A DNA stretch of 64,000 nucleotides from Photobacterium ganghwense (GCF_003025595.1 NZ_PYMI01000003.1:248001-312000); one strand, 5' to 3'; positions 34,500 to 45,255 are shown, numbered from the stretch's first letter. The notes: generated from the letters alone by a model not told the origin. Translations and numbers: made by a program.

Positions 34500-35756
34500 T
34501 CACACGTTTTGTGGTTTGTTCTCTGGTGCTTGTTCGCTTTCGTCGTTCATCATGTTATCAACGATGACCGCACATGCCGCGTCACCGGTAATGTTCAGCG
34601 CAGTACGAATCATATCGAAGATACGGTCTAGGGCGAACAGCAGTGGCAGGCCTTCAATCGGAATACCGGCTGACAGCAGTACCGCAACAACCAAGAACGA
34701 TGGGCCCGGTACGCCGGCCTGGCCAACAGCACCCAGTGTCGAGGTGATAATAATGGCGATGTATGCCCCCATGCCCAGGTCGATGTTGAACATCTGGGCA
34801 AAGAAGATAGCCACCAGACCGTAGTAAATTGCATTACCACTCATATTGATGGTTGCGCCCAGCGGCAGCACGAAAGAAGCGGTGGAGTTTTTCACACCCA
34901 GTTCTTCTTCACAGGCTTCCATGGTCACTGGCAGGGTCGCCATCGAAGAAGCGGTAGACAGGGCAACGGCCTGAGGTTTCTTCATTACTGACAGGAACTT
35001 CATTGGCGAGGTTTTGCTGAATAGCTTGATCATGGCCGGATAGAAGAGGAAGCCATAAATCAGAATCGCGCCCACATACACCACGAACAGCTTAAACACG
35101 ACCATCAGCGCCCCAAAGCCGAAGGTACCGACCGCATCGGCCATCAGACCGAATACGCCCAGTGGTGCAACTTTCATGACAACGTTGATCATCCATACCA
35201 TCGCATCCACAATGGCATTGACCCCGTTGATAAGTGGCTCACGGCGCTCTTTTTCCAGTTTCGATACCGCAATACCGAAGAACAGGCAGAACACCAGAAT
35301 CTGCAGAATGTTGGCTTCATTCAGGGACTGGAAAACGTTGGTTGGGATCATCCCCAAAAGGGTCGCCCAGAACGAAGGCAGGTCGCCTTTATCGGCATAG
35401 GCATTAGAGAACATGCCTTCCACACCGCTGAGGTCAACACCAATCCCCGGTTTGAAGACTTCCCCCATGAACAGTGCCAGGGCAACGGCTACCGCAGAGG
35501 TCAGGCCGAAGAAGCCAAGTGTTGTCAGACCGACTTTACCGGCAGACTGACTGCCGCCAAGACCGGCAGCACCGGAGATGATCGCGACTGCGACCAGAGG
35601 AATGACCAGCATTTTGATCAGATGGATAAAGATGCTGCCCAGTGGTGCAAACATGCTGGCGGACTGGCCCATCATTGCACCGACTAGTGTACCCACACAC
35701 ATGGCAATAACGACCTGGACGCCGATATTGCCTAACAGTCCTTTTTCTTTTAACAC
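34500..35756 (-). CDS. Dicarboxylate/amino acid:cation symporter (DAACS, GltP/DctA family)
   Basis: A 418-residue inner-membrane carrier of the glutamate/aspartate/C4-dicarboxylate family. It has about eight membrane spans and two re-entrant loops. Hairpin 1 carries the serine-rich ALSTASSMATLPVTM; the NMD-type motif shows as LGATINMSGNAIYYG, and GVPGPSFLVVAVLLSAGIP is hairpin 2. Substrate could be glutamate, aspartate or a dicarboxylate, not resolved. Monocistronic, with an AT-rich promoter region behind it. Confidence 0.92.
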   Translation of the reverse strand: MLKEKGLLGNIGVQVVIAMCVGTLVGAMMGQSASMFAPLGSIFIHLIKMLVIPLVAVAIISGAAGLGGSQSAGKVGLTTLGFFGLTSAVAVALALFMGEVFKPGIGVDLSGVEGMFSNAYADKGDLPSFWATLLGMIPTNVFQSLNEANILQILVFCLFFGIAVSKLEKERREPLINGVNAIVDAMVWMINVVMKVAPLGVFGLMADAVGTFGFGALMVVFKLFVVYVGAILIYGFLFYPAMIKLFSKTSPMKFLSVMKKPQAVALSTASSMATLPVTMEACEEELGVKNSTASFVLPLGATINMSGNAIYYGLVAIFFAQMFNIDLGMGAYIAIIITSTLGAVGQAGVPGPSFLVVAVLLSAGIPIEGLPLLFALDRIFDMIRTALNITGDAACAVIVDNMMNDESEQAPENKPQNV

Positions 35757-36187
35757 CTTTAGATACCTCAGTTGTGTTTGCTGCTAGCTTAATTTTATAG
35801 GGTCACGTTACTGTTTGGAATTTTGTTTTGAAATTGTTTTAAATGTTAACCCAATATTTTGCGGATGTGTTTTTACACCGAAACATAATATTTATCAATA
35901 ATAAATTTAAATGTTTTATTCCTGGGTTATCATTTCTAACACTTGGTAGCGAAGCGTGACCTTTGTCTTAACAAGTTGGCTACTGTAAGGGCAGATAAGG
36001 GGAAGTTCTTTGATCTTTGTTCAGTTTTTGTTGGGTGTCACGAAATTGCCTTTTCCGCTGTCTGGCTGGCGCTTTGCTGCTTTCGTGGTGGGTTGCTCTC
36101 ATTCCTTCTAATTGACTATGTGAAAACGTCTTATACATAGCCGTATAACCCTGAAATGGCGGCAACTTGTCGATTTACAACCCGGCT
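35757..36187. other. Non-coding stretch between the symporter and the trp terminator
   Basis: About 430 bases without a supported gene. The segment 35800-35920 is strongly AT-rich (aaattgttttaaatgttaac and similar) and probably holds the symporter promoter on the minus strand. No operator could be named. Confidence 0.35.
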
Positions 36188-36190
36188 AAA

Positions 36191-36219
36191 TAAAGAAGCC
36201 GCCCAGCAGGGGCGGCTTC
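36191..36219 (-). terminator. Terminator of the trp operon
   Basis: On the minus strand GAAGCCGCCC / GGGCGGCTTC form a 10-bp perfect stem with a 5-base loop, followed by TTTATTTAG. It lies about 170 bases after the trpA stop. Confidence 0.75.
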
Positions 36220-36220
36220 A

Positions 36221-36285
36221 ACAAGTAGCTATAACAAGTAGCTATACGGTCTTCGATAAAGTGCGGCGGTATGCGATAAAGTGCG
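36221..36285. repeat. Short direct repeats downstream of trpA
   Basis: ACAAGTAGCTATA occurs twice in perfect tandem (36221-36246). Just after, CGATAAAGTGCG occurs twice, 20 bases apart (36254-36265 and 36274-36285). These are local duplications with no known function. Confidence 0.8.
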
Positions 36286-36390
36286 CTGGTCACTCCGAGG
36301 CCATGCAAAGCATGATGCGAGACTGACCCTATTACGACTACATACTCTTGCTGCACATTATTTGCTTCACATTATTGCTACATATGGCGA

Positions 36391-37197
36391 CTAGACGCGG
36401 GTCGCCGCTTTCATGTCACTGACAAAGCGATGCAGTTCCGACAGCATGGCATCATTGTCCGCCAGGTTTCGCTCAATGATCTTCACCACGGCAGAGCCGG
36501 AAATGGCGCCAGCAGCACCGGCCTGAATGGCGTCTTTTACCTGGGCTGGTTCAGAAATTCCGAAACCCAGCAGCGCCGGCGGGGCGTCATGTGCTTTCAG
36601 GCTGGCCAGCAGGTTATCAATGGGCATACCGGCTTTGGTTTCAGCACCGGTCACCCCGGCTCGGGACAGCAGGTAGGTATAACCGCCACCATATTCAGCC
36701 ACAGTTTTCAGCGTATCTTCATTAGCATTTGGCGGGGCAATGAAAATCGGGTGAATGCCGTACTTTTCAGCGGCAGCACGAAACTCGGCAGATTCTTTCA
36801 CCGGCACATCAGCGACCAGAACCGAATCGACCCCGGCATCTGCGCAGCGCTGATAGAAGTGCTCAATTCCGTTGGCAAATACCAAGTTGGCGTACATTAA
36901 CAGGCCAACCGGAATGTCCGGGTGGCGCTCACGAATGGTTTTCAGCAGCTCAAAACAGACGGTCGGGGTGGTACCGGATTCCAGCGCCCGAATGGTTGAG
37001 CCCTGAATCGTCGGGCCATCGGCCAGCGGATCTGAAAACGGGATACCCAGCTCCAGTGCGTCAGCACCGGCTGCAATCAGGGTCTCGATGATGTTCAGCG
37101 ACTGCTCCGGGTTTGGATCGCCAATCGTTACGAAAGGAACAAATGCGCCTTCCTGTTTAGCCGCCAGACGGGCAAATTGGGTTTGATAACGATCCAT
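36391..37197 (-). CDS. trpA: Tryptophan synthase alpha subunit TrpA
   Basis: Cleaves indole-3-glycerol phosphate to indole and glyceraldehyde 3-phosphate, passing indole to TrpB in the alpha2-beta2 complex. The 268-residue TIM barrel has the catalytic Glu in [16 protein letters not shown] and [11 protein letters not shown] with the catalytic Asp region. The phosphate-binding end shows [11 protein letters not shown] and [13 protein letters not shown]. Its ATG overlaps the trpB stop by one base (TAATG), so translation is coupled. Last gene of the operon. Confidence 0.97.
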   Translation of the reverse strand: MDRYQTQFARLAAKQEGAFVPFVTIGDPNPEQSLNIIETLIAAGADALELGIPFSDPLADGPTIQGSTIRALESGTTPTVCFELLKTIRERHPDIPVGLLMYANLVFANGIEHFYQRCADAGVDSVLVADVPVKESAEFRAAAEKYGIHPIFIAPPNANEDTLKTVAEYGGGYTYLLSRAGVTGAETKAGMPIDNLLASLKAHDAPPALLGFGISEPAQVKDAIQAGAAGAISGSAVVKIIERNLADNDAMLSELHRFVSDMKAATRV

Positions 37198-38387
37198 TAC
37201 AGCACTCCCTTCTCTTCCAGAATGTGGTGAACAGTGAAAATATCCTTATCGCCGCGGCCTGACAGGTTAACGACCAGCAGCTGTTCTTTTTCCGGGTTTT
37301 CTTTTATCAGTTTCAGTGCGTATGCCAGGGCATGCGCAGATTCCAGCGCCGGAATGATCCCTTCATTGCGCGCCAGGGACTGGAAGGCATCCAGCGCCTC
37401 GTCATCGGTAATTGCCACGTATTCGGCACGGCCAATGGCGTTGAGGTGAGCGTGCTGAGGGCCGACGGACGGGAAGTCGAGACCGGCCGAGACAGAGTAA
37501 GACTCTTCAACCTGACCGTGCTCGTCTTGCATCAACGGGGCTTTCATACCAAAGAAGATACCGAGTTTACCGTGCTTAAGCGGCGCACCGTGCATGTTGG
37601 TATCCAGTCCTTTCCCGGCAGGTTCAACGCCGATCAGGCCCACGTTTTCTTCTTCAATGAAGTCGGCAAACATCCCGATCGCGTTTGAACCACCACCGAC
37701 ACAGGCGATGACGGCATCCGGCAGACGGCCTTCACGCGCCAGAATCTGGGCTTTGGTTTCTTCACTGATAATCCGCTGGAACTCACGCACAATGGTCGGG
37801 AACGGATGCGGCCCGGCAGCGGTCCCCAGCAGGTAATGCGCCGTATCGTAGCTGGCAGACCAGTCACGCATCGCTTCGTTGCAGGCATCTTTCAGGGTGG
37901 CAGAGCCCGAATGAACCGGAATCACTTCTGCACCCATCAGTTTCATCCGAAATACGTTAGGACTCTGGCGTTCAACGTCTTTGGCACCCATGTAAACGCG
38001 GCATTTCAGGCCGAGCAGGGCACAGGCCAGGGCCGTTGCCACACCGTGTTGTCCGGCACCGGTTTCGGCGATAATTTCGGTTTTGCCCATGCGTTTGGCG
38101 AGCAGTGCCTGACCCAGCACCTGATTGGTTTTGTGCGCGCCGCCGTGCAGCAGGTCTTCACGCTTGAGGTACAGTTTAGTGTTTGTGCCCTTGGTCAGGT
38201 TACGGCACAGGGTCAGGGCCGTCGGGCGACCTGCGTACTCGGTCAGCAGGTGCATAAATTCTTGTTGGAAGGCCGGATCCAGCTGGGCTTCAACAAAAGC
38301 GGCTTCCAGCTGGTCCAAAGCCGGGACGAGGATTTGCGGTACGTACTGCCCGCCAAATTCGCCAAAGTAGGCGCTGATTTTGCTCAT
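37197..38387 (-). CDS. trpB: Tryptophan synthase beta subunit TrpB
   Basis: PLP enzyme that joins indole and serine to tryptophan. The 396-residue protein shows the PLP lysine in [19 protein letters not shown], the phosphate-binding glycine loop in [12 protein letters not shown], and the N-terminal FGGQYVPQ. Length equals the E. coli protein within one residue. It begins 14 bases after trpCF. Typical TrpB1, not the stand-alone TrpB2. Confidence 0.97.
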   Translation of the reverse strand: MSKISAYFGEFGGQYVPQILVPALDQLEAAFVEAQLDPAFQQEFMHLLTEYAGRPTALTLCRNLTKGTNTKLYLKREDLLHGGAHKTNQVLGQALLAKRMGKTEIIAETGAGQHGVATALACALLGLKCRVYMGAKDVERQSPNVFRMKLMGAEVIPVHSGSATLKDACNEAMRDWSASYDTAHYLLGTAAGPHPFPTIVREFQRIISEETKAQILAREGRLPDAVIACVGGGSNAIGMFADFIEEENVGLIGVEPAGKGLDTNMHGAPLKHGKLGIFFGMKAPLMQDEHGQVEESYSVSAGLDFPSVGPQHAHLNAIGRAEYVAITDDEALDAFQSLARNEGIIPALESAHALAYALKLIKENPEKEQLLVVNLSGRGDKDIFTVHHILEEKGVL

Positions 38388-38401
38388 AATCGTACTTATC
38401 C

Positions 38402-39772
38402 TTAATACTTTCTAATCGCTGTAAATGCAGCCTGTAACTTGTTCGCATCTTTCTTGCCGGGCTGGCTCTCAACACCGGAGTTCAAATCCAGCCCCTTGCA
38501 GCCGATATGGGCCGCTTCACACACGTTCTCAGGGGTCAGCCCGCCAGCCAGCATGGTGATTTTTTTCTGCTCATCCGGGATCAGTTGCCAGTTAAAGGCA
38601 ACGCCGGTGCCGCCGGACTGGTTGCCCACTTTGCTGTCGAGCAGATGGCGGTCAACTTGCCACTGGGAGAAATCCGGTACGGAATCGGTTACACCATGAG
38701 CTTTCCAGATCTCACAGCCTGCGGGGAGCTGAGCTTTCAGCCCCTGCACATACTCCGGGCTTTCTTCACCGTGTAATTGAACCGCAAAGAGTGCCAGGGC
38801 TTTTGCCGCTTTCGTGACTGCATCCGGATCAGCATTGCGGAAAACACCGACGTATTTCAGCGGAGCACCACTCATGATCATGCGGGCCTGTTCAATGTCG
38901 ACCTGACGCGGAGAGCCTGACACAAAAATCAGACCGCCATAGATGGCGCCGCTTTTGTACGCTGCGGCTGCATCATCGGCATGGGTCAGGCCACAGACCT
39001 TATTCTCACCGAGGGTCACGCGGCGTATCGCCAGTTCCAGATCATCTTCTGCCATCAGCGAGCTGCCAATCAGAAAGCCATTGGCATAGGCGGCAAGATC
39101 GCGTACCTGCTGGTGGTTGTAGATACCGGACTCAGAAATCACAATGGTGCCCTCGGGCAGGCGAGGTGCCAGCTCTTTGGTCCGGTTGAGATCAATGCTC
39201 AGGTCACGCAGGTTACGGTTATTGATACCGACAACCTTGGCCTTCAGGGTAATGGCACGCTCCAGTTCTTCCTCGTTACTGACCTCAGTCAGGATGCCGA
39301 GGTTCAGTGACTCTGCCACTTGGGCCAGTTGCTGGTACTGGTCGTCATCGAGCACCGATAGCATCAACAGGATCGCATCGGCTCCATAATGACGCGCCAG
39401 ATAAACCTGATACGGGTCGATCATAAAATCTTTGCACAAGACCGGCTGGGAGACCTGACGACGTACCTGCGGCAGAAAGTCAAAGTTCCCCTGAAAGTAT
39501 TTCTCATCAGTCAGTACGGAAATGGCACTGGCGTGGTTGTTGTACACTCGTGCGATATAGTCGAGGTCAAAATCCTCGCGAATCAGTCCTTTTGACGGTG
39601 ACGCTTTTTTGCATTCCAGAATAAATGCCGCCTGATCGCCGGACAGCGCCTGATAGAAATCCCGGTCGCTGGGTGTCAGCGCATCCTGAAAGGATTCCAG
39701 CGGTTGCTGTTGTTTTCTGGCTTCAACCCAAAGGTGTTTGTCGGCGACAATTTTTGCTAGCACGGTTTCCAT
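38402..39772 (-). CDS. trpCF: Bifunctional indole-3-glycerol-phosphate synthase / phosphoribosylanthranilate isomerase TrpCF
   Basis: Two TIM barrels in one 456-residue chain carry out steps 3 and 4 of tryptophan synthesis from anthranilate. The N-terminal TrpC half (about 1-255) has [13 protein letters not shown] with the catalytic Lys, and [14 protein letters not shown]. The C-terminal TrpF half (about 256-456) has [14 protein letters not shown] with the catalytic Cys, and [13 protein letters not shown] and the end [16 protein letters not shown] with the catalytic Asp. The fusion is usual in enterics and vibrios. Starts 2 bases after trpD. Confidence 0.96.
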   Translation of the reverse strand: METVLAKIVADKHLWVEARKQQQPLESFQDALTPSDRDFYQALSGDQAAFILECKKASPSKGLIREDFDLDYIARVYNNHASAISVLTDEKYFQGNFDFLPQVRRQVSQPVLCKDFMIDPYQVYLARHYGADAILLMLSVLDDDQYQQLAQVAESLNLGILTEVSNEEELERAITLKAKVVGINNRNLRDLSIDLNRTKELAPRLPEGTIVISESGIYNHQQVRDLAAYANGFLIGSSLMAEDDLELAIRRVTLGENKVCGLTHADDAAAAYKSGAIYGGLIFVSGSPRQVDIEQARMIMSGAPLKYVGVFRNADPDAVTKAAKALALFAVQLHGEESPEYVQGLKAQLPAGCEIWKAHGVTDSVPDFSQWQVDRHLLDSKVGNQSGGTGVAFNWQLIPDEQKKITMLAGGLTPENVCEAAHIGCKGLDLNSGVESQPGKKDANKLQAAFTAIRKY

Positions 39773-39774
39773 GA

Positions 39775-40785
39775 TTATCCTCGTTCCGCCAGTTGACCCA
39801 CAAGCTGGTAGGCCTGACCGGACTGCATCACGGCCAGCGCTTGTCGGGCATTGTCCTTTAACTCTTCCTGACCAAATAAACGCAGTAACAGCGCGACGTT
39901 AGCTGCAACGGCAGCCATCTGGGCGTCGGTGCCTTTACCGGTCAGGATATCAGTGATAATGGCACGGTTTTCTTCCGGCTCGCCACCCTTAATTGCATCC
40001 AGCGGGTAAGTTTCCAGGCCAAAATCCGCCGGGGTCAGAGTGTATTCACGAATGTCCCCGTTAATGATTTCCGCCACGGTGGTTTCTCCGTGAATTGCCA
40101 CTTCGTCCAGTCCGCTGCCGTGTACGACTGCCGCCCGTTTAAAGCCCATGGCAGCCATGGTCTCGGCAATCGGGCGAACCAGCGCTTTGTCATACACGCC
40201 CATCAGTTCGATATTCGGGCGGGCCGGATTAATCAACGGCCCCAGCAGGTTGAAGATGGTGCGCGTTTTCAGGGCCTGGCGAACCGGCATGGCATGGCGG
40301 ACGCCGCCGTGGTATTGCGGTGCAAACAGGAAGCATACGCCCTGTTCGTCAAGCGCTGCCCGGGCACTGTCCGGTGACATGGCGAGGTTAATGCCGAATT
40401 TATCGAGCAGATCAGACGAGCCGGATTTGCTCGATACCCCGCGGTTGCCGTGCTTGGCGACTTTGACGCCACACGCTGCAGCAACAAACGCCGAGGTGGT
40501 CGAAATATTGATGGTGTTATGGCCGTCGCCGCCGGTCCCGACGATATCGGCAAAGTCATAGTCCGGGCGGGGGAAATCGCTGGCATTGGCCAGCAAAGCC
40601 TGTGCGGCGCCGGCGATTTCTGCCGGGGTCTCGCCCTTGATTTTCAATGCGGTGAGCACGGCTGACAGCAGTACCGGCTCGACCTCCCCTTTGATGATGG
40701 CATCGAACAGGGTATGGCTTTCTTCTTGGCTGAGGTTTTGCTGGTCATACAGTTTGTCAGCCAGAGTGTAAATGGTCGCATCCAT
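39775..40785 (-). CDS. trpD: Anthranilate phosphoribosyltransferase TrpD
   Basis: Attaches phosphoribose from PRPP to anthranilate. The 336-residue protein shows the family motifs DIVGTGGDGHNTINIST (PRPP binding), KHGNRGVSSKSGSSDLL and NLLGPLINPA. It is a stand-alone TrpD, separate from TrpG, as in vibrios and unlike the E. coli fusion. It follows trpG by 33 bases and precedes trpCF by 2. Confidence 0.97.
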   Translation of the reverse strand: MDATIYTLADKLYDQQNLSQEESHTLFDAIIKGEVEPVLLSAVLTALKIKGETPAEIAGAAQALLANASDFPRPDYDFADIVGTGGDGHNTINISTTSAFVAAACGVKVAKHGNRGVSSKSGSSDLLDKFGINLAMSPDSARAALDEQGVCFLFAPQYHGGVRHAMPVRQALKTRTIFNLLGPLINPARPNIELMGVYDKALVRPIAETMAAMGFKRAAVVHGSGLDEVAIHGETTVAEIINGDIREYTLTPADFGLETYPLDAIKGGEPEENRAIITDILTGKGTDAQMAAVAANVALLLRLFGQEELKDNARQALAVMQSGQAYQLVGQLAERG

Positions 40786-40818
40786 AAAAGTATCCTTCAG
40801 TGCTTGGTATGCCAGCGC

Positions 40819-41448
40819 TTATCCGCGCGCAGTTTGCTCGGCGGTATGTTGTCCGCCTGGTGGTACAGCCATGACCCATTCCAGCGTGTTGGTCAGCAGC
40901 TGGGCTCCTTGGGTTGTCAGGATGGACTCCGGGTGGAACTGGTAGCCACAAACCCGATCGGCGTCGTTGGTCACGGCCATCACCAGGCTGTCAACATCCG
41001 CAACAACGGTCAGGCTGTCCGGAACATCATGGGCGACCAGCGAATGGTAACGTGCAATGGTCAGCGGGCTTGGCAGTGGACCAAACACTTCGTGTCCGTT
41101 ATGGCGCATCATGGCGGCCTTACCGTGCACAATTTCACCGGCTCCTGCGACTTTACCGCCATAGGCTTCGATGATGGCCTGATGGCCTAAACAGATACCA
41201 ATCATCGGCACTTTGCCCCGCACGCGCTGGATCAGTGCCGGCATACAGCCAGCATCAGCAGGGGCACCGGGGCCGGGAGACAGGACCAGCACCGGATTGG
41301 TCAAGGCTTCCAGTGCCTGTTCGACCTGTTCGGCACTCAGGCTGTTGCGATAGATGGTGACCGTGCAGCCGAGCGAACGGAATTGGTCGACTAGGTTGTA
41401 AGTAAAGGAGTCGAAGTTATCCAGTAATACAATGTGTGGGGATGTCAT
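40819..41448 (-). CDS. trpG: Anthranilate synthase component II TrpG
   Basis: Glutamine amidotransferase that supplies ammonia to TrpE. The 209-residue class I (triad) enzyme has [17 protein letters not shown], the catalytic Cys in GICLGHQAI, and the His-Glu pair in [19 protein letters not shown] precedes the nucleophile. It is not fused to TrpD. It starts 10 bases after trpE. Confidence 0.96.
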   Translation of the reverse strand: MTSPHIVLLDNFDSFTYNLVDQFRSLGCTVTIYRNSLSAEQVEQALEALTNPVLVLSPGPGAPADAGCMPALIQRVRGKVPMIGICLGHQAIIEAYGGKVAGAGEIVHGKAAMMRHNGHEVFGPLPSPLTIARYHSLVAHDVPDSLTVVADVDSLVMAVTNDADRVCGYQFHPESILTTQGAQLLTNTLEWVMAVPPGGQHTAEQTARG

Positions 41449-41458
41449 ATCCGGCTCC

Positions 41459-43060
41459 TTATTCAGCAGTTTTGCGCGATGATGAGGCCATCAGAGGCGC
41501 GGTATGCGCCTGACGGATCGCATTGATCACCGCCTGCGCTTTACTCCGGGTTTCGTCGGCTTCGGCTTGCGGCTGTGAGTCGTACACAACCCCGGCGCCG
41601 GCCTGCACACTGGCCATGCCGTTTTCGACATACGCCGAGCGGATCACGATGCAGGTGTCCATGTCGCCTTCACCGGTCAGGTAGCCAACAGCCCCGCCAT
41701 AGGTGCCGCGACGGCGTTGTTCCACTTCCCGAATCAGCTGCATGGCGCGGATTTTCGGTGCTCCGGTCAGTGTTCCCATGTTCATGCAGGCCTGATATGC
41801 ATGGAGCGCATCCAGATCGCCGCGTAGCTGGCCGACCACCCGCGAAACCAGGTGCATGACGTGGCTGTAGCGATCGACTTTCAGCAGGTCCGCCACATAG
41901 CGGGTACCGGGCTCACTGATGCGTGCGACGTCATTGCGTGCCAGATCAACCAGCATCATGTGCTCAGCGTTTTCTTTCATGTCGCTGCGCAGTTCCAGCT
42001 CAATGCGGCCATCTAAGTCCAGATTGATGGAGCCGTTTGGATTTTTGCCGCGAGGTCGGGTTCCGGCAATCGGGTAAATCTCGACCTGATTACTGTCCGC
42101 GCAGTACTTCAGGGCACTTTCCGGCGAGGCACCAAACAAGGTGAAATCGGCGTCCTGCAGGAAGAACATGTATGGGCTCGGGTTGCCGATTTTCAGCTCT
42201 TTATAGGCATTGAGCGGTGACGGGCACGGCAGGATAAACTGACGTGACGGCACCACCTGGAACACATCACCGTTAACCACATGCTGCTTCAGGTCGACAA
42301 CCTGCTGGCAGAAGGCTTCGTCACTGACACTGGCTTGCGGTTCGCAGGCTTCCAGAATGGCGGCAGCCGGCAGGGGCTTAGGCTCTAAGCAGGCTTCCTT
42401 AATGTGTTGCAGGCGGCGGCTCAGTTCAAAATAGCTGGCGGTGTAGGCATCGCCGCCAAACAGGCTCGCCTGCAGTTTGCCTTTGCGACGCTGGTGGTCA
42501 ATTACCAGCAGCGTTTCGGCGATGTAGAACAGGTAATCCGGACAGCGGTTATCCTGATTGACCGGCGGCAGCGGTTCAAAACTGTCCACCACGTCGTAGG
42601 CAAATAGCCCGCCGAGGAACAGGGCTTCACGAGGCTGCCCGGTACAGTCAAATGCATGCTGGATCAGACGCAACGCGTCAAACGATGAGGTCTGGCGCAG
42701 ACGGCTGTCTTCATCCAGCGCACGGCCTGCCTGCGGGAAATCCAGGATCAGGCAACGTGCTTCACGGTTGGCCTCTATGTCGGTTGGCAGTTTGCTTTCC
42801 AGCGTCTGCAGGACGTTCAGCCCGTTATCAGTCAGGGCCTCAAGGCGAACCTGATGGCCACGGCAGACAATTCGTACCGCGGCATCAATCAGCATCAGGC
42901 TTTTTAGATCCTGTTTAGAGTCAATCTCGGCGGATTCCAGCAGCAGATTATGCGGCCGGTTGCCACACACGGAGTAATACAGCTCCGTTGGGTTTGATAC
43001 GTAAGGGACATCCAGGCTGAGCACATCTAGCTCGCCCATGCCTAATGGGGTCGTATTCAC
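41459..43060 (-). CDS. trpE: Anthranilate synthase component I TrpE
   Basis: Converts chorismate to anthranilate with ammonia from TrpG. The 533-residue protein contains the tryptophan feedback element LLLESAEI near residue 40, and the chorismate-binding half with [37 protein letters not shown] and [13 protein letters not shown]. The start is a GTG whose bases overlap the stop of the upstream DAHP synthase gene as GTGA. Thus trpE translation depends on the synthase gene, a strong sign that they form one operon. Confidence 0.96.
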   Translation of the reverse strand: MNTTPLGMGELDVLSLDVPYVSNPTELYYSVCGNRPHNLLLESAEIDSKQDLKSLMLIDAAVRIVCRGHQVRLEALTDNGLNVLQTLESKLPTDIEANREARCLILDFPQAGRALDEDSRLRQTSSFDALRLIQHAFDCTGQPREALFLGGLFAYDVVDSFEPLPPVNQDNRCPDYLFYIAETLLVIDHQRRKGKLQASLFGGDAYTASYFELSRRLQHIKEACLEPKPLPAAAILEACEPQASVSDEAFCQQVVDLKQHVVNGDVFQVVPSRQFILPCPSPLNAYKELKIGNPSPYMFFLQDADFTLFGASPESALKYCADSNQVEIYPIAGTRPRGKNPNGSINLDLDGRIELELRSDMKENAEHMMLVDLARNDVARISEPGTRYVADLLKVDRYSHVMHLVSRVVGQLRGDLDALHAYQACMNMGTLTGAPKIRAMQLIREVEQRRRGTYGGAVGYLTGEGDMDTCIVIRSAYVENGMASVQAGAGVVYDSQPQAEADETRSKAQAVINAIRQAHTAPLMASSSRKTAE

Positions 43061-44070
43061 AGCGTTCTCCCTGCCGCTTCTACAAACGGTTTCAGCTCTT
43101 GCATTAATTGTTCGAACATTGGACCGGTCAGTGCCTGGTGACCGTCAGACAAGGCTTCACACGGGTTGAGGTGTGTTTCGACGATGATACCGTCCGCGCC
43201 GACAGCAGCGGCTGCGCGGGACAGCGGAATCACCAGTTCACGCACGCCGGTTCCGTGGCTTGGATCCACAACCACCGGCAGGTGGGTGCGTTGTTTAAGA
43301 ACGGCGACTGCGTTCAGGTCCAATGTATTGCGTGTTGCTGTCTCATAGGTGCGGATACCACGTTCACACAGGATAATGTTCGGGTTCCCTGCGTCATAAA
43401 TGTATTCCGCCGCGAGCAGCAGTTCTTCGATAGTGGCGGAAAGTCCACGCTTGAGCAATACCGGTTTTTTACTCTCACCAACAGCTTTCAGCAGCGCATA
43501 GTTCTGCATATTGCGTGCGCCAATTTGTAAGCAGTCAATGTATTCGCACATGGCATCCATCTGACTCACTTCCATAACTTCTGAGACGGTTGGCAGCCCC
43601 AGTTGTTGGTTGGCTTGTTTCAGTAATTTTAATCCATCCAGCCCCATACCCTGAAAATCATACGGGCTGGTGCGGGGTTTATATGCGCCACCACGCAATG
43701 CAACCGCACCATGCTTTTTCACCACTTCGGCAACGGACATCAGCTGGCTTTCGGACTCGACGGAGCATGGCCCGGCAATCACCGCAAATTTTTCGCCGCC
43801 AATAGCTGCGCCGCCAAAGCGCACCACAGTGTCGTGCGCCTGTACTTCACGGCTGACCATTTTGTATTTGGTCAGAATCGGCTTGACGGTTTCCACGCAA
43901 GGGTAGGCGTCCAGGTGCAGTTGCTGGAGCACGCGTTCGTCACCCAGCGCGCCCAGCACGATGCGCTCTACACCCGGCATGTACAACGGTTTCAAACCGG
44001 CTTCTTCGATGCGGGTCAGAATGGTCTTCGCTTGTTCTTCAGTTGCATTGGGTTTGAGTACGATAATCAT
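43057..44070 (-). CDS. aroF: 3-deoxy-7-phosphoheptulonate (DAHP) synthase, type I-beta, within the trp operon
   Basis: First enzyme of the shikimate pathway (phosphoenolpyruvate plus erythrose 4-phosphate). The 337-residue protein has an N-terminal ferredoxin-like regulatory domain (about 1-70: [18 protein letters not shown]) and a catalytic barrel with [31 protein letters not shown] and [14 protein letters not shown]. This is the AroA-I-beta (B. subtilis/Thermotoga) type, not the AroF/G/H type of E. coli. It sits between the trp leader and trpE, overlapping trpE by 4 bases, so its expression follows the TrpR operator and attenuator. Usual vibrio trp operons, as I recall them, start directly with trpE. 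Confidence 0.93.
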   Translation of the reverse strand: MIIVLKPNATEEQAKTILTRIEEAGLKPLYMPGVERIVLGALGDERVLQQLHLDAYPCVETVKPILTKYKMVSREVQAHDTVVRFGGAAIGGEKFAVIAGPCSVESESQLMSVAEVVKKHGAVALRGGAYKPRTSPYDFQGMGLDGLKLLKQANQQLGLPTVSEVMEVSQMDAMCEYIDCLQIGARNMQNYALLKAVGESKKPVLLKRGLSATIEELLLAAEYIYDAGNPNIILCERGIRTYETATRNTLDLNAVAVLKQRTHLPVVVDPSHGTGVRELVIPLSRAAAAVGADGIIVETHLNPCEALSDGHQALTGPMFEQLMQELKPFVEAAGRTL

Positions 44071-44144
44071 GTTTCAGTCCCTATTCAGTGCCTGGCACTG
44101 CTAAAAATTAAGAAGTTAATCGTTTGCCATCTGGGTGCAGAGTG

Positions 44145-44170
44145 AAAAAAACCCGCACTCAGGCGGGTTT
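44145..44170 (-). terminator. trp attenuator terminator
   Basis: On the minus strand ACCCGC-CTGAGT-GCGGGT forms a compact hairpin followed by TTTTTTTC. It lies about 28 bases after the leader peptide stop and about 75 bases before the DAHP synthase start. In the attenuation model it forms when tryptophan is plentiful and the ribosome finishes the leader. Confidence 0.88.
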
Positions 44171-44197
44171 GTGTTGTCTGGCTCAAGGCACAGCGAA

Positions 44198-44272
44198 TCA
44201 CACCACCCGCGTTGGGAAGTGCCACCACCAAGAGAAGAAAGCGCAGAGTTGATGATGAATTTGCTGTACCAT
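44198..44272 (-). CDS. trpL: trp operon leader peptide TrpL
   Basis: A 24-codon frame starting ATG at 44272 and ending TGA at 44198-44200, coding MVQQIHHQLCAFF then SWWWHFPTRVV. Three adjacent Trp codons sense the supply of charged tRNA-Trp: stalling there lets the antiterminator form, and the downstream operon is read. It lies between the promoter/operator and the attenuator hairpin, exactly as expected. Too short to be found by length alone. Confidence 0.93.
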   Translation of the reverse strand: MVQQIHHQLCAFFSWWWHFPTRVV

Positions 44273-44314
44273 GTTAATAATCCTTAACGCGATGCATTTG
44301 GTTGCGTTTAACTG

Positions 44315-44349
44315 CGTACTAGTAAACTAGTTCAGAGAAGTAATGTCAA
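44315..44349 (-). promoter_or_regulatory. trp promoter with TrpR operator
   Basis: On the minus strand TTGACA (44344-44349) and TTTACT (44321-44326) are separated by 17 bases. The -10 box lies inside GAACTAGTTTACTAGTACG, which differs by a single base from the E. coli trp operator core with its paired ACTAGT words. TrpR bound with tryptophan would thus block RNA polymerase. The divergent rnm gene starts 13 bases from the -35 box. Confidence 0.92.
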
Positions 44350-44361
44350 GGCCTTAATTTT

Positions 44362-45255
44362 ATGTTGTTTGATTTACACAGCCACACCACGGCGTCAGAC
44401 GGACGTTTATCCCCGCAAGCGTTGATGCTCCGGGCCGTAGAAAAACGGGTGGATGTGCTGGCCATTACAGACCATGACACGGTAGCCGGTCTGGAAGCGG
44501 CTGAGCAGGCGATTTTGGAGGGTGATCTGCCAATATCTCTGATCAAAGGCATTGAAATATCGACAGTTTGGCAAAATTTTGATATTCACATTGTCGGACT
44601 GAATATCGACCCGCAGCACCCGGCAATCACCACTCTGATTGCGGCCCAGGCTGAACGTCGTGAAGCCCGTGCGGTGCTGATTGGTGAGCGTCTGGCGAAG
44701 AACCGGATTTACGGGGCACTGGACGGGGCAAAAGCGCTGGCGAATGGGGCCACCCTGACCCGGGCACATTTTGCCCAATGGCTGGTCGAGCAAGGGCACG
44801 CCAAGACCATGCAGGGTGTGTTCAAAAAGTTTCTGACCCGCAATAAACCGGGTTACGTACCGCCTAACTGGTGCTCGATTGCCGAGGCTGTGGCGGCGAT
44901 TCAAGCTGCCGGCGGCCAGGCTGTATTGGCCCATCCGGGACGGTACAAACTCAATGGCAAGTGGTTAAAGCGGCTGCTGACAACCTTTGTGGAAGCCGGC
45001 GGTGATGCGATGGAAGTGGCCTTGCCGCAGCAATCCCCTCAGGAACGTCGCATGCTGGCCGATTATGCCATTGAATTTCAATTATTGGCTTCGCAAGGCT
45101 CTGATTTTCATTATGTCTCTCCCTGGACCGATCTCGGGCGCAACCTGTGGCAGCCCAAAGGGGTGACAGAAGTCTGGCAGGACTGGAGCGTTGAGAAGAA
45201 GCGCATTGAACAGGAAGTGTCGGAAGAGCGGACACTTTCAACGGAGGAAGAATGA
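44362..45255 (+). CDS. rnm: RNase AM, PHP-domain 5'-3' exoribonuclease (TrpH/YciV)
   Basis: A 297-residue PHP-superfamily metal phosphoesterase. [18 protein letters not shown] and [14 protein letters not shown] carry metal-binding His and Asp residues; [19 protein letters not shown] and [10 protein letters not shown] and GSDFH are the remaining metal motifs. In E. coli this enzyme matures the 5' ends of rRNA and degrades short RNA and nucleotides. Divergent from trp and first of rnm-yciO; the end overlaps yciO by ATGA. Confidence 0.93.
   Translation: MLFDLHSHTTASDGRLSPQALMLRAVEKRVDVLAITDHDTVAGLEAAEQAILEGDLPISLIKGIEISTVWQNFDIHIVGLNIDPQHPAITTLIAAQAERREARAVLIGERLAKNRIYGALDGAKALANGATLTRAHFAQWLVEQGHAKTMQGVFKKFLTRNKPGYVPPNWCSIAEAVAAIQAAGGQAVLAHPGRYKLNGKWLKRLLTTFVEAGGDAMEVALPQQSPQERRMLADYAIEFQLLASQGSDFHYVSPWTDLGRNLWQPKGVTEVWQDWSVEKKRIEQEVSEERTLSTEEE

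Noticed and set aside
36300..36316. CATGC-AAA-GCATG hairpin near the end of the trp operon
   Set aside because: Too short and without a T-run; likely chance.
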